A stretch of DNA of 64,000 bases, from positions 1,612,001-1,676,000 of the forward strand of contig JAGMUV010000005.1 in NCBI GenBank assembly GCA_020744425.1, read 5' to 3'. This DNA comes from Dactylonectria macrodidyma. Taxonomy: Eukaryota > Ascomycota > Sordariomycetes > Hypocreales > Nectriaceae. The stretch's first letter is position 1; the number at the start of each line of letters is the position of its first letter. Positions 12,100-23,573 of this stretch are shown piece by piece. The translations under genes and the position numbers were made by a program. The notes below the pieces were generated by a model. The model did no database searches. It had not been told where the DNA came from and saw only the letters and a program-made list of their open reading frames with translations.

Positions 12100-13314
12100 C
12101 ATCCATCCATTCCTATTCCCCCGTTCCTCCATCCTCCTCCTTGCTCCATCCAATCCAGCAGCCTATCTTACCCATCTAACTGCGGCCGGTGTTTGCTCTG
12201 AGACAAGACGCACACATCCATTGTTTTTCCTTCTTCCTCCTACTTATCCTTTGCCAGGCCCCGGATCGAGACCCCCATTGTCTCACGAGTCAACCAAACA
12301 CGGTGCTCCGTTCGCCCATATACCGCGCGACCGTTATCGTCACCGACATCGTCAAAGCATCCCGTCGCCGTCGCTCGTCACCGACAACTGGGCCCTGCGC
12401 AGCAATCCGCAGACCGACAAGACTGACCAAGTCGTCTACTGTCCAATCCCTGCGCCGTCTGCTCCATCTCCTCCACCAAACCCCACGTGCCCATGCACAC
12501 AATGAGGCTGAATCTGGCCTAGAACCTCCTCACATTGGCTCCTTGGGCGACTCTCCGTTCTGTCCGGTACCAGGCTAACTCCTGTCGCCGTCGCCGTCGC
12601 CTTTTCCGGGACCCCTCCTCTCTCTCTGGTCCAGTCGTCTCGTCCCGTCCAGTCCAGTCGAGCCCAGTCTTGTCCAGTCCTGTCCCGTCCCGTCAAGTCC
12701 AGCCCAGTCTGCCTCTGTCCCTCTCTCGGTCCCGTCAGCATCGCCCATCGCCGCCACCAAGGCCAGCCATCACCGCTCCGCCGCAAAGGCAGTCGTAATC
12801 TTCTTGGGACCTCATTCTCTCAGCCCATTCTCCTCCTCCTTGTTTCTCCTCGCATCGTGTTGCATCTCATCCGTACCTGCATCTCCTCTGGCTCTTTCGC
12901 GCGCGCTCTCACAGTCTGGCTTTCCCCTCTCTCCCGCCAGATTCGTTCAATCCCGCTCCTCCCGATCTCCAACTACCTCAGTCCCGGACCTGCAGTTCGT
13001 CAGCCTGGGGACCTAGGTACCTAACCAGCGCCGAACTGCGCTCTTCTTTCTGTCGCCAACTACCACTCAGTTCACCAATGTATCTTGTGCGACCCGCCAG
13101 CGCCCTGCTGCTCTGAGAGGGCCGGGGATCCTTGGGATCTTCCATCTCTATCTTGTGCAACCGCGACGTCAACATTGAACGCAACAAACCCCGCGCCGCT
13201 CTGTCTTTTCCACAGCCTGCCCGCCGTCTTTTGCAAACCTGGGGCTGAACCTTGGACTCGGACTGACTAGTATTCATTTCTCTCAACCACCACAAAGGCC
13301 TGGCTGCTACGGCA
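12100..13314 (+). promoter_or_regulatory. Long pyrimidine-rich leader and promoter of the 13,315 gene
   Basis: The plus strand is strongly C/T-rich for about 1.2 kb up to the ATG at 13,315, the usual look of a long fungal 5' leader. It contains a pentanucleotide array at 12,630-12,711 and the palindrome TAGGTACCTA at 13,014-13,023. Whether a leader intron is present cannot be decided by eye. Confidence 0.5.
12630..12711 (+). repeat. Imperfect pentanucleotide repeat (TCCNG)n
   Basis: About sixteen units of five bases, mostly TCCAG and TCCCG with some TCGAG, TCTTG and TCAAG, run in one register. The array lies in the leader of the 13,315 gene and would be transcribed if the leader starts upstream of it. 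Confidence 0.75.
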
Positions 13315-14703
13315 ATGGCCTCATTCTCCTCTCACTCCACCAGCCACCTCCATGGCCCTTTCCACGGCCATGCAAAAATCACAAAGGCCCGCAGCCGTCA
13401 GGCTGTCAAGCCCATCCTCAAGAAACTGCAGTCGCATTCGCACTCGGAAAAGAATTCCCTTGACCTTGACCGCAGCTGGGACGAGCAGGGCCGATTTGGA
13501 TCCTCGTACAGCCCTGGCGGAGATGAGGACTCTCCCGGCCAGGTGTATGGGCCCTCTTTTACACCAACCTCGACGATAACAACAGGCCACACTTCCCGGC
13601 CCGCCCGCGATGTGAGCTTCTCCCTCTCGGCCACCGATGTCAGCACAGGCGGCACCCGCACCAACAAGTACTCGCATACGCGCTCCGCCAGCGGCACCAG
13701 TCACATATCTGTGGCCACTTCCACAAGCGGCCGCAACGGCTCCTTCGTACATCCGTTTCAGCAAACGCCTAGAACCTCCACGCCGCCTCTGTCCTACGCC
13801 AATTCACTCGCCTCACTCGACATCCCGACGGGCCCTCGCGACTATTCCCCAACCATCACCGAAGACGACGACGACATGGAGCCCCAAACCTACCAAACCG
13901 CTCGCTCGTTTCCCATGCCACACTCCAGTTCCCAACCCCGACGGCCTTCGCTCGCCAGCCAACGCACTAGCTCTTTGTCCGACGTGAATCAGTCACTGCG
14001 TGGTACCACAAACCCACGTTCCAATTCGATGGCTGCCGCGCGGAGAACTCACCGCATCGTAACCAAAAGCCGCTCTGATCTTCACCTGCACACTGCCTCT
14101 ACCACAGCCCTCGACTCTGCTTCGAGTGCCAGTCCTCCCACGTCGTTCATCTCTCCACAAATGATGGTTGGGAACTCCTCCTCTGCATCAGCCATGTCGC
14201 CTTTACGCGCATCCCTCGATATGAATGGATTTCGCCTCCGCTCACGAAGCGAAGTCGACACCGCTTCACGCCAGGACCACGTTCGCGAGGCTCGTCGTAA
14301 ATTCGAAGAGAAGGAAAGGGCTAAGGAAGAGAAGTACGCCCGCGAGCAAATTCGCAAGCAGGAACGCGCTGAGAGCAAACTCGCCAAATCTCATTCGCAT
14401 GGTCGCAAGACAAGTTTCGGCGCATCGCGCATCTCTTGTGATCGAACATCGAGTCAGAGCGACGTCCGGCCCTCCGTATCGAGAAAAAACACTGCCAACG
14501 CACTCGCCGATAGCGAGAAGGTCGCCTTCGAGAGCAGGGGATACGATTCTGTGCCTGCGGCTTCGTCGCCGCGTGCCAGAGCTGAACAGGTGTATTTCGA
14601 GTCTGCCCGTCGGAACAACACAGCCAAGCGAAAAACTACTGGGGCATGGACGGCCTTTGTTCTATGGCTGAGAACTAGATTACTGAAGATGGGACGAAGA
14701 TAG
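13315..14703 (+). CDS. Serine-rich fungal protein of unknown function, 462 aa
   Basis: A single open frame from ATG 13,315 to TAG. The protein is low in complexity: His/Ser-rich start, many Ser/Thr-Pro and Arg-Ser patches, and an acidic EDDDD patch near residue 182. A charged, probably coiled-coil stretch lies near residues 324-365 (EARRKFEEKERAKEEK). The C terminus is basic and partly hydrophobic (WTAFVLWLRTRLLKMGRR), which could be a membrane-contacting helix. The general plan recalls conserved but unnamed ascomycete proteins. No catalytic motif is visible and I assign no function. The very long leader suggests translational or complex transcriptional control. Confidence 0.75.
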   Translation: MASFSSHSTSHLHGPFHGHAKITKARSRQAVKPILKKLQSHSHSEKNSLDLDRSWDEQGRFGSSYSPGGDEDSPGQVYGPSFTPTSTITTGHTSRPARDVSFSLSATDVSTGGTRTNKYSHTRSASGTSHISVATSTSGRNGSFVHPFQQTPRTSTPPLSYANSLASLDIPTGPRDYSPTITEDDDDMEPQTYQTARSFPMPHSSSQPRRPSLASQRTSSLSDVNQSLRGTTNPRSNSMAAARRTHRIVTKSRSDLHLHTASTTALDSASSASPPTSFISPQMMVGNSSSASAMSPLRASLDMNGFRLRSRSEVDTASRQDHVREARRKFEEKERAKEEKYAREQIRKQERAESKLAKSHSHGRKTSFGASRISCDRTSSQSDVRPSVSRKNTANALADSEKVAFESRGYDSVPAASSPRARAEQVYFESARRNNTAKRKTTGAWTAFVLWLRTRLLKMGRR

Positions 14704-15867
14704 GCCATCAATCTGACCGCCTCAACAATTTCCGCTCAGACATCGGTCGAAATGGTTCAAACCATATTCCGAATTCACTCAACTCTGCGACTCGACCAAC
14801 GAAACAACGACTCACAATTCACCACACTCACGATATATACCCCCCCCAGCGCAATAGGAAGGTTTCACGCGAATCCTGATTTCACGCCTTTGGATGTGGA
14901 ATTTTCTCTCCGCATTCTCAATTACACGGATTACGGCCTCATAGCGTGTTTACGATTGAGACCCTCGAGTCTCACGGCCGGACCGGACAGTCGTTTTTGT
15001 TTATTTTTGCACGGCGTTATCGGTTGCGAATTTGCATGTCCTGGATGGCATACCAGGATCTAGGGTTTCTGGTTAACCTACTTGCGAGTTTGTGCCATAG
15101 TTGACTCTGGTGTTTTGATATTGTCTTCTTCAATTTCTAAGGATCCATGCATCAGTTGGATTGACGACGCAAACGTTAAAACGTTTCATGTCTGGTTTAG
15201 GCAGCGAGCTTTGGATGGAGTAGACCCGATCAATACAATACATGATTCGGATCACTAATTTCATTTTCATCAACTGTGACTAACATACTCCTTGTACGGA
15301 TAAGTAAGAGATTTGAAGACGACCCCTCGTCTCATCTTCACATGACAATCTCACATGATGACGAGTTCTGCAGATGTGACGTATCTCCGGCGCATTGTGG
15401 GGCGCTCGGTCCCGTCCGATCTGGGGATTGCGGGGATGGAGTCATGCGATTCGGGGGGACCGACAAAGCCCCGCCCTGACACTAGTCGACCCGTGGCGGA
15501 GTAGGCCATCAAGGCCACTTGAGATAGTCTACGTCTGCGTACGCATGACTTGAACAATAGCGTCTCGGGCTGAATATGATGATTTGGTGCACCCTGGCCG
15601 TGATTCCCGATCAGGGCGGCTACAGAACAAGACTGGAGCTTCGGACTTATCTGTAACCTTAAGCCCTGGTGGAGAGGCTGAAGCATGAAGTCTCATCTTA
15701 CATGTGAGGAAAACTGCGTTTTGTGCAAGTCACGGAGTTGTCTCACGGAATTGTCTCACAAATGGCGTGTTTATTAACTTTCAGCCCTCCTCTCGGCTGG
15801 CAGGACACAAACATAATCGATGTTAGATTATAGCATGATCTGTGTTATGCTACCTATCTTCAGCTAC
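14704..15867. other. Convergent intergenic region
   Basis: Holds the 3' ends of the 13,315 gene and of the enoyl-CoA hydratase-like gene, which face each other. A run of C follows TATATA near 14,840, and the sequence TTGTCTCAC occurs twice near 15,740-15,760. No exon or RNA gene recognised. Confidence 0.5.
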
Positions 15868-16788
15868 TTATATCTTAGGTTTGGGTTCGTGGATATCAAT
15901 TGGGGTCCACCATGGATAGGCCGACGGCGCATCTTTCTCCATGGTGGCCTTGAAGTCTGGTAGCCGCTTTTGGAGGAAACTCTCAATTCCCTCTTTGGAA
16001 TCGGGGCCATTAAACAAATCGTAGAAAACCTTGCTCTCCAAGAGATGAGCTTCTTCCGGAGACCCGGGACCTCTATAAATCATGTCCTTCATTACCCTCG
16101 ACGCCACCCCGCTGACGTTAGATGCACACTCCTCGGCAATCTTGAGCGCCGTGGGGAGAACCTCATCTGGGGCGACGATTTCGCTAAAGAGATCGTCAAA
16201 GAGACGATGAGTGGCTGGATAGACGGCTCCCGTGCTGGTCAGGTGCAATGCTTTGCTGGTGCCGACCAGGCGTGGTAGGAAGAAGCTGCTGCAAGCCTCC
16301 ATATTGAAGCCTCGACGGCCAAACACGAACCCAATCTTGGCATCGCGGCTGGCAACGCGAATATTGGCGGGCAGTGTTAGAGTGATGCCCACGCCGACGG
16401 CTGATCCGTTGATGGCGGCAATGACGGGTTTGGCGCACCGATAAATGGCGAGGGAGACCTGGCCTCCGGAATCACGATGGGCGTCACGGCTCGGCCCAAT
16501 GCCATGAGACGCGTTGAAGTCCATACCCGCGCAGAAGAAGCGGTTGGCTGGGTCCGAGGATGTTAGGACGACGGCCTTTACGCGGGGGTCTTCCGAGAGA
16601 GTGCCGAAGGCGCTGATGATGGAGGCGGCCATCTCATCGGTGAAGGCATTGCGGTCGGCGGGCCGGTGAAGCTTAACGATGATGACGGGAGTGACGGTGG
16701 GGGAGGAGGTAGGATGGTGAGAGAACTTGAGGGTTGGGAGAGAATAAGTGTTGTAGTTGTCTGGGAAGGCGGGCGGTGGCGATGCCAT
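15868..16788 (-). CDS. Enoyl-CoA hydratase/isomerase family protein, 306 aa
   Basis: An intronless crotonase-fold protein. I start at ATG 16,788 (context ATCATGG); the frame is open further upstream but without another ATG. Core motifs: HRPADRNAFTDEM (substrate loop), FFCAGMDF and NGSAVGVGITL (the two oxyanion-hole segments), and GFNMEACSSFFLPRLVG. The Glu in NMEACSS falls where delta3-delta2-enoyl-CoA isomerases carry their catalytic Glu (typically PEGCSS), so isomerase activity in unsaturated fatty acid beta-oxidation is more likely than hydration. This is inference. The C terminus ends PKI, not a standard SKL-type peroxisome signal, and no clear mitochondrial presequence is seen. It is divergent from the Clr5 gene. 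Confidence 0.85.
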   Translation of the reverse strand: MASPPPAFPDNYNTYSLPTLKFSHHPTSSPTVTPVIIVKLHRPADRNAFTDEMAASIISAFGTLSEDPRVKAVVLTSSDPANRFFCAGMDFNASHGIGPSRDAHRDSGGQVSLAIYRCAKPVIAAINGSAVGVGITLTLPANIRVASRDAKIGFVFGRRGFNMEACSSFFLPRLVGTSKALHLTSTGAVYPATHRLFDDLFSEIVAPDEVLPTALKIAEECASNVSGVASRVMKDMIYRGPGSPEEAHLLESKVFYDLFNGPDSKEGIESFLQKRLPDFKATMEKDAPSAYPWWTPIDIHEPKPKI

Positions 16789-17452
16789 GATGGCTAGTGA
16801 TGAAGGCGGGAGTCGAGAGGGTGTGGATATTTCGTCAATTACCAAAGAAAGATTGCTCTAAAATGAGTTGTAGGGAGTGAATAATATGGATATATACTTG
16901 ATGGCAATACTCTGTCGCCAATGAAGGGAATGAGATGAAGGACAGTTGGGACCGGGTGTTGGATTCCTTTGGAGTAGAGGGGCATGACAGCCAAAGTTCT
17001 AGCCGAAGCCGAGGTTCAATCCTATATTAGGTAGGTTGAGAAGCTAAGAAGACATGACGGTACTTGGGAATATAATTGGTTGGGAATGCCCCTGGGCTCT
17101 TGTAGGGCCAATGCGACAGATTGATGCGGACTGAAGCTTTGTCTTGACATGAAGAATTATTCAACATGAATGTTGCTCCAATTGTGAATTGATCATGATG
17201 TGGAGGAATTGGATTCTATAAGATGTACAGTTCACATTCACGGTAAATGCCACTGTACGCACTGTACAAACATTCAATATGACTAAGCCTGCGAGCACAT
17301 TAACTCAAACGAAATTCGGCCCCCGGAGTCGACCACCAACGCAGCTCCACACCCGCGCCCAGCCCAAACTTCCAGCCATTCCGACCAAAGACGCAGCGCA
17401 ACGGAAGCACCAGGAGCGCAAGCGATGAGGTCGCTGCCACACCGTCCTGACC
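16789..17452. promoter_or_regulatory. Divergent promoter, enoyl-CoA hydratase-like and Clr5 genes
   Basis: 664 bp between two divergent start codons. AT-rich stretches lie near 17,150-17,280. No motif is clear enough to name. Confidence 0.5.
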
Positions 17453-19655
17453 ATGGTCTATGACTGGGACGTCCACCAGAAGACATGTTACCAGCTGTAC
17501 ATCGACGAGGGCCGGTCCCTCGAGGACATTATGGACCATTTGAAGACGGCCTATAAGTTTGCCCCTTGGTGAGTCATCTGCATCGCCATTTTGGCGGCCT
17601 CGCCTCACTTGTCGCGCGGCTTTATTACACTTGCTACGATTGCATGCACCTGGCCCTTCACCCGCCAGCGAACGATACATGGGTACTCTGCGCCGGCACC
17701 ATGGTTGACCCGCGCCGTGATTTCTGCCACTTTCATGTCTCACCGATGCAGCCGTGTTATTGCACACCAACTAACAGCCTTGGCCTAGTAAACGGGCTTT
17801 CCAAACCCAGTTTCGCCGTTGGAATTTTCCACCAAAGCAGAAACCAGCTCACAAGAATGATCGTCTTGTCAACCGGGTCCGTGACCTGTGGGAGAAGAAT
17901 CTCCCACAAAAGGAGATGCTGCGCGTGCTCAATGAAGAGGATGGATTTGATATCAAACCTAGGGAGTTGATGCGGGTTCGCACTCGAAACCGATGGCTAC
18001 TGCGTGTCCCCAATGGGGATAAATCGGGGCCGTCAGACTCGAGTCTTTCATTGCAAAAGCGTTTCGGAGAGTCTTCTCCGCTTGAGGACGGAGACTCGAC
18101 CCTCTCTCTTCCCGAGGACCAGGGGTTGTCGTTACAGCCAGTTTCAGAGGCCATCGCAGACTCAACTCTAGATCAAGATTTTGAAATGCCAAACGCCCCT
18201 GGTGACACGGACGGCAAAAAGAGGCGAAAAAGAAGTCGGCAGCCAGTCGATCCTACTGGGCCGCCATGCCGATTTCCATCAGAGACAACAATCGACGAGG
18301 CTAGAGTGATACTAAGCCTTGAAGTTGGGGTTTATAAGGAGATTCGCTCAAGTTTTCAGCACATATGCAAGGAAGAAGGTGTCAGCAAGAAGACGATTGC
18401 TGGGGCGGATAGGTGGGATGCTGTTAAGGACCGGCTCATTCACGAGTGCCCTCGGCTTCAGCAAGTCATCTGGGGTTCCGAGGAACACTTAGAAACCAAG
18501 CGGTTGGCATTGGACATCATCTGCACCGACATCACAAAGCGGATGCGAACGAAGGACACCAGAATGACACTCGCAGAGGCTAAGAATGTGCTGGGGGTCA
18601 ACCCTGAAGAGTCGCGAGAGATTCGTTTTGCATTTCATCAAGTGCTGCGTGACGCTCAATTCACGTGTAAGTCCGATGCCACACCACAAGAGTGGGAGGA
18701 GTTGAAGCAACGTTGGCTTGAGAAATCGGAAATTATCAAGAAAATGGCGATACCTGGAACAGACGTGGCCTCGCAACAGAGGGCCCGGGCACTAGAAGTT
18801 CTCGCGAGGGACGTGATAAAAAGAATGCGGGATGACAGATTTCGCAAGGGGTTGACGGGAAAGGAGCTGCAACACCCAGAACCGCAGCCTCAGCCTCGAG
18901 GAGAGTTGCAACAGCAGCGCCAGGAATCACCTCTCAGCCCAGCGCCCCCCGTCACTGCATATGTGATGCCCGAAAGGAGAACGTCAAGATCGAGTCAGGT
19001 TGACACTTCGCCCCAGGCAGAACGCATGGACTTGGGTGACGGGATGGGAAGCAACAACTTCGATGCCATGTCAGAGGTGTCGCATGCTTCCCAAATGCCG
19101 TTTGTTCCTCCAGTCGGGCCTGTTCCAGGTCATCTGCCCATGTCGCTTCAGTCGCAGTCATCGAGTCTTTCGGACTCACCGAACGACCTCCCACAACCAC
19201 ACCAGGTGCTGGGATCATCGATGCCAACGGGAGTGTCGTTAGATCCCCAAATTGGATCGTCGTTGTTTTTGGCAGCGAACACCCAGGCGACATTCATGGA
19301 GCAGCAGTATGTGCAACAGCAGTACGCAGCCGCTGCTGCGCCGTCTAACGCGGTGTTCAATTCGTTGCCACCAATGTCGACGGCGATTGCCATGTTCCTG
19401 CGGCTTCACCCGTCATCAACATTTTTGGCAACCCCGGCGCTGTGGATCGCGACGTTGACATCACAATCACTGCAGGAACTGCGACAAACGGCAGCGGAGA
19501 AATTCGCTGGTGTTCTGTGCGTACGCGTTGAGGGAATTGTAAAAGACGGCAAGGGAGGGGAGCTACCCCTGCAAATAGAGGATGACCACGAATTGGGAGC
19601 GTACCTAGCGCACCTCCAAGGCGGTACGCCGACCTTTGCAGTCCAGCTCGTTTAG
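17453..19655 (+). CDS. Clr5-domain protein, candidate transcription regulator, 660 aa
   Basis: Exons 17,453-17,568 and 17,789-19,655; the 220-nt intron has GTGAGT and CTAG ends and splits a Cys codon. Joining them restores an N-terminal Clr5 domain: YDWDVHQKTCYQLYIDEGRS, then KRAFQTQFRRWNFPPKQ (about residues 3-54). In other fungi this small domain is found in factors such as CLR-5; DNA binding is assumed. A basic patch KKRRKRSR (182-189) could be a nuclear signal. Residues about 206-292 and 299-386 are two related copies of one unit, each ending (D)ITKRMR or DVIKRMR. A Gln/Ser/Pro-rich middle follows. The last 90 residues are globular and could be a ubiquitin- or PB1-like fold. Confidence 0.82.
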
Positions 19656-20997
19656 CTAGTTGAACGATTTGATGACGGGCTTGAGAAACCGCAAGAGCGG
19701 CAGAGGACAAATGCGCAGCCGCTATGGGGGAGCGAAACGGGCGTACGGAGTTTTCAGATTCGGTTGACAATACAAAACGTGATTGGTTGGCGAGGAATGC
19801 TGGAATGTTTTGAAGGCCGAGGAAGAGAGGGGGCGGACTTGGACTCCGTCACGTATTTTGAAAGATGACATAGGCGACTACGTGTTGGTGGCACCAAGTG
19901 TGCGCGTGCTGTGAGAGCTCGTCTGGCCCAACCCCGAACCGTGGGCTAATGCAATGAAGCCAAGACCTGACTGCAAAGCCGGGTTGTCCGACCCCCTGGT
20001 GATGAGAGATGAGAGAAGAGGGCCGACGGCCGGAGGCGGAACGGCGACGGAGCCATCCCTCAGCGGCGGGAGGAGAGGAGAGGAGGAGAGGAGGGGCTGG
20101 TGCGATGACGAACTATGCAAACTCTCTATGACAAAGAGATGAGAAAGGTGCAGAGCGAGCGGGATGCCGATGTGAAGAGGGCTGGCTCATTAATAATTAC
20201 ACAATAGCACAGCAGGTTATGTGACGCCTCCCACCCCGGCTCTTGCGTGCTCTGGGAGGGGGATTGGGAATTGGAAACCGTCGTGTCAATGCCTTGATAA
20301 AGCCCACTTGGAGGCCGATATAATGCCCACTTGGAGGAGTCTTGTTCTTGTTGTTTCTACGGAGTACCGTATTCGGACCTCACACACCGACGACGAAATA
20401 TGCGAATACTCTGACGCTCGGTATTGTTCAGCCGCGAAACCGGACTCTGTTATAGAGACCCTGGAGAAAAGGCGAAAAGCAGAAGGGTACCGGGGCCGGC
20501 CGGGCCATGGGATGGGAGATGCATGCAGGACGGAGCGTATCATGTCATCGCATCTCGCAGGGCAAGGGATCTGATATGTGCGAGTACAGCATCTCTGCTG
20601 TAGGGACCGTGGTAGTGGTAGATGGCCCTGTGGATTGGCAGATGGACAGCCCTCAGAGCTCAAGAAAGAGCACCTGTTGGGTGCTGGAGGCGGCTCGAAT
20701 GTGGGGAGCTAGGGGACGTAGGTGGGGCTCGGGGCTCGGGCAGCACTTGCTTCTCACGGCGCTTCAACTCCGTCCCGAGAAATTTCCCAGGTGCCCCAGG
20801 TTGCCAACCATTGCCGTGTGCCGCAAGCCTTAAGCAGCTCCGAAGCCGCCCAATTCTCAATTCCCAGTCCTGCTAGATCTCTAACGCCCTCTTCTTACTC
20901 AATTCTGCTCCGGCTCGACCCCCGCCCTCTTGCTGCTCCCTTCATGTCCTCAATCCTTTGACGCTCCCACCGAATCGACGGCCCTGCCATAACCCCC
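19656..20997. promoter_or_regulatory. Intergenic region upstream of D-lactate dehydrogenase
   Basis: Contains the 3' end of the Clr5 gene and the promoter of the next gene. GCCCACTTGGAGG occurs twice in the same direction, at 20,302-20,314 and 20,325-20,337. A purine-rich run of GGAGA units lies at about 20,065-20,098. A pyrimidine-rich stretch precedes the ATG at 20,998. Confidence 0.5.
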
Positions 20998-23116
20998 ATG
21001 GCGTCCCTCCAGCTGCGCGCACAACGGGCGGCTCTCCGGAGCCTGCGGGCTTCGAGCAGCGGCAGATGCCCAAGCCTCTCTGCCGTCTCCTCCGTTGCCG
21101 CTGCTTCGCGCTCCTATGCCACCGAGATCGAGCCCGAACGGCCCAAGGCACCCCGCCAGGGCAATGAGGCCAAGCTCGGCCGGTCGTTCCAGGGCCAGGT
21201 CATGGGCAGCATCGGTTCACGATTGCGCCGAGAGCGCGAGCAGCGGGAGCAGTACGAGGAGTGGCGCAATATGACAGATCCCTCAAGGAACTGGATGATG
21301 ACGTTTGGTGAGTTATCTTCTCGACCTATATTTAGTATTCTGCTTGGAATGAGGGCGGCTGGGCTGTTCGGATCTATGACGAAGCTGCGATTGGAAGCTC
21401 CAATTGGAGGCGGCGAGACTTGTAGCTAACATATATCTTCTCTATTAGTATTCCTCTCCGGCATAGGAATCTCATACTGGCTCGGTACATACTGGCCTAC
21501 AGAGCCTGAACCCGTCTCGACCCTGCCGCTCGCCAAGACTGTAGCCCCGAAGCACAATACCAAGCTCGAGAACATGCAGGCCGCTTGGGCCGACTTTGTC
21601 AAGATCGTTGGCAAGGAATACGTCAGCACCACTGAGACCGACATCGACCACCATGCCAGCTCCAACTGGTCGTCGCACGCCGCCGGCCCCGACGAGCGCT
21701 CCTTCTGCATTGTCTATCCTGGCACGACCGAGGAGGTCTCTGAGATCATGAAGGTCTGCCACCAGCGCCGGATCCCCGTCGTGGGCTACAGTGGTGGCAC
21801 CAGTCTGGAGGGCCACTTCACTCCGACTCGCAATGGCATCTCGGTCGACTTTGGTCGCATGAATAAGATTATCAACCTACACAAGGAGGATCTCGACGTC
21901 GTTGTTCAACCCGCTATGGGATGGGAGGCACTCAACGACCACCTAGGCAAGGAGGGCCTCTTCTTCCCCCCCGACCCGGGCCCGGGTGCCATGATTGGCG
22001 GCATGATCGGCACTGGCTGTAGTGGTACCAATGCCTATCGCTACGGCACGATGCGTGAGTGGGTTATGAGCTTGACTGTCGTTATGGCTGATGGCACGGT
22101 CATCAAGACCCGGCAACGGCCTCGCAAGAGCTCTGCCGGCTACGATCTCACCAAGCTCTTTATCGGCTCCGAAGGTACCTTGGGTCTTGTCACCGAGGCT
22201 ACTCTCAAGGTCACCGTCAAGCCCGAATCCACTAGCGTTGCTGTTGCCACATTCCCTTCAATCCGTCAAGCTGCCACTTGCGTGAGCAAGGTTGTTGGAA
22301 AGGGAATCCCGGTCGCCGCTATTGAGATTCTTGATGACAACCAGATGAAGTGCATCAACGAGGCTGGCATGACATCGCGCGCCTGGTCCGAGGCCCCTAC
22401 CATCTTCTTCAAGTTCGCTGGTACCCCGGCCGGCGTCAAGGAGCAGGTATCCCAGGTCCAAGGAATGGCTAGCCAGGCCGGCAGCAAGACGTTCGACTTT
22501 GCCAAGACCCAGGAGGAACAGGATGAGCTGTGGAGCGCTCGCAAGGAGGCCCTTTGGAGTACCATCGCTGTCAAGAAGCCTGGTGACCGTGTCTGGACCG
22601 GTGATGTCGCGGTGCCAATGAGCCACATGCCTCAGTTGATTGAGGAAACCAAAGAGGATATGGCTAAGAGCGGACTATTTGCGTCTATCGTTGGTCATGC
22701 CGGCGATGGCAACTTCCACAGTGAGTACCATGTCTAGTGCATTAGTTGATGATGAAATGTTTACTAACGCATTGCCAGCTATCTTGCTCTACAACGATGC
22801 ACAGCGACACAAGGCCGAGACTGTGGTACACCGCATGGTCAAGAAGGCTGTAGAGCTGGAGGGTACTGTAACTGTAAGCCCCTTCCTCCCTATTCTCTGT
22901 TCTTTATATCGAACCTTGAGCTGACCGCACTTTTCTTTCCAGGGCGAGCACGGCGTTGGACTAGTCAAGCGAGACTACCTCCCGCACGAGCTTGGTGAGA
23001 CGACAGTCGACGCCATGCGCCAGATCAAGAAGGCGTTCGACCCGCTGTGCCTGCTCAACTGCGACAAGGTGGTGCGTATGCAGAAGCCCAAGTCGGGTGA
23101 GGTCGAGGAGTGGTAG
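20998..23116 (+). CDS. DLD1: Mitochondrial D-lactate dehydrogenase (cytochrome), 616 aa
   Basis: Exons 20,998-21,307, 21,449-22,720, 22,779-22,873 and 22,943-23,116, all with GT-AG ends and correct phase. The N terminus is Arg/Ala/Ser-rich with no acidic residues (mitochondrial presequence), followed by a single membrane segment FLSGIGISYWLGTYW. Then a PCMH-type FAD-binding domain (FCIVYPGTTEEVSEIM, YSGGTSLEGHF, PPDPGPGAMIGGMIGTGCSG) and a FAD-oxidase C-terminal domain with GHAGDGNFH and EGTVTGEHGVG. It oxidises D-lactate to pyruvate and passes electrons to cytochrome c at the inner membrane (family knowledge). Length fits the family. A glycolate- or D-2-hydroxyacid-specific relative cannot be excluded. 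Confidence 0.93.
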
Positions 23117-23573
23117 AGCCTGTCCACTGGAATGACACGGAAAAGGACGGAGCTCCCACGGATGCGAGTTGCGGAGTTAACGGGTGCCACTGGTTATGCG
23201 AGTTCATTCATGTGTATGATGTGCGGGATAGAGGATGAGGGGGGACACTAAAAGGATACCACCTCTCAACTGGAGCTACTTTTGGAATGCTAATTGACTC
23301 TTCTTATATTGGGCTTCAAATGAATGATTAAAAAGCAGCGGTCTTGTCTGTTACAATTCGATGTATTTATTTGAGTTTGTTCTCGTGAAGAAATAACCTA
23401 CGAAGAGAAGAGACTCATGTCTAACCAAACCAACGTAAGCAACAAAAACTCCCTAGCCCATGTCTTGCAAAAAGCACTATGTGAATGTATGAACCCAAGT
23501 CACCAAAAACTCCCGTTCCGTGTGAGCACAAGTAACTTACTTCCTTCTCTAATACCGATATACCCGGATCACG
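23117..23573. other. Convergent intergenic region
   Basis: The 3' ends of the D-lactate dehydrogenase and PHAF1-like genes meet here; AT-rich, with no gene recognised. Confidence 0.5.

Noticed and set aside
14752..15063. 103-codon plus-strand frame downstream of the 13,315 gene
   Set aside because: Starts in the 3' flank, has no homology that I recognise and no further exon; probably chance.
16789..16845. 19-residue N-terminal extension of the enoyl-CoA hydratase-like protein
   Set aside because: The frame there begins only with TTG; the ATG at 16,788 has a good start context and fits the family.
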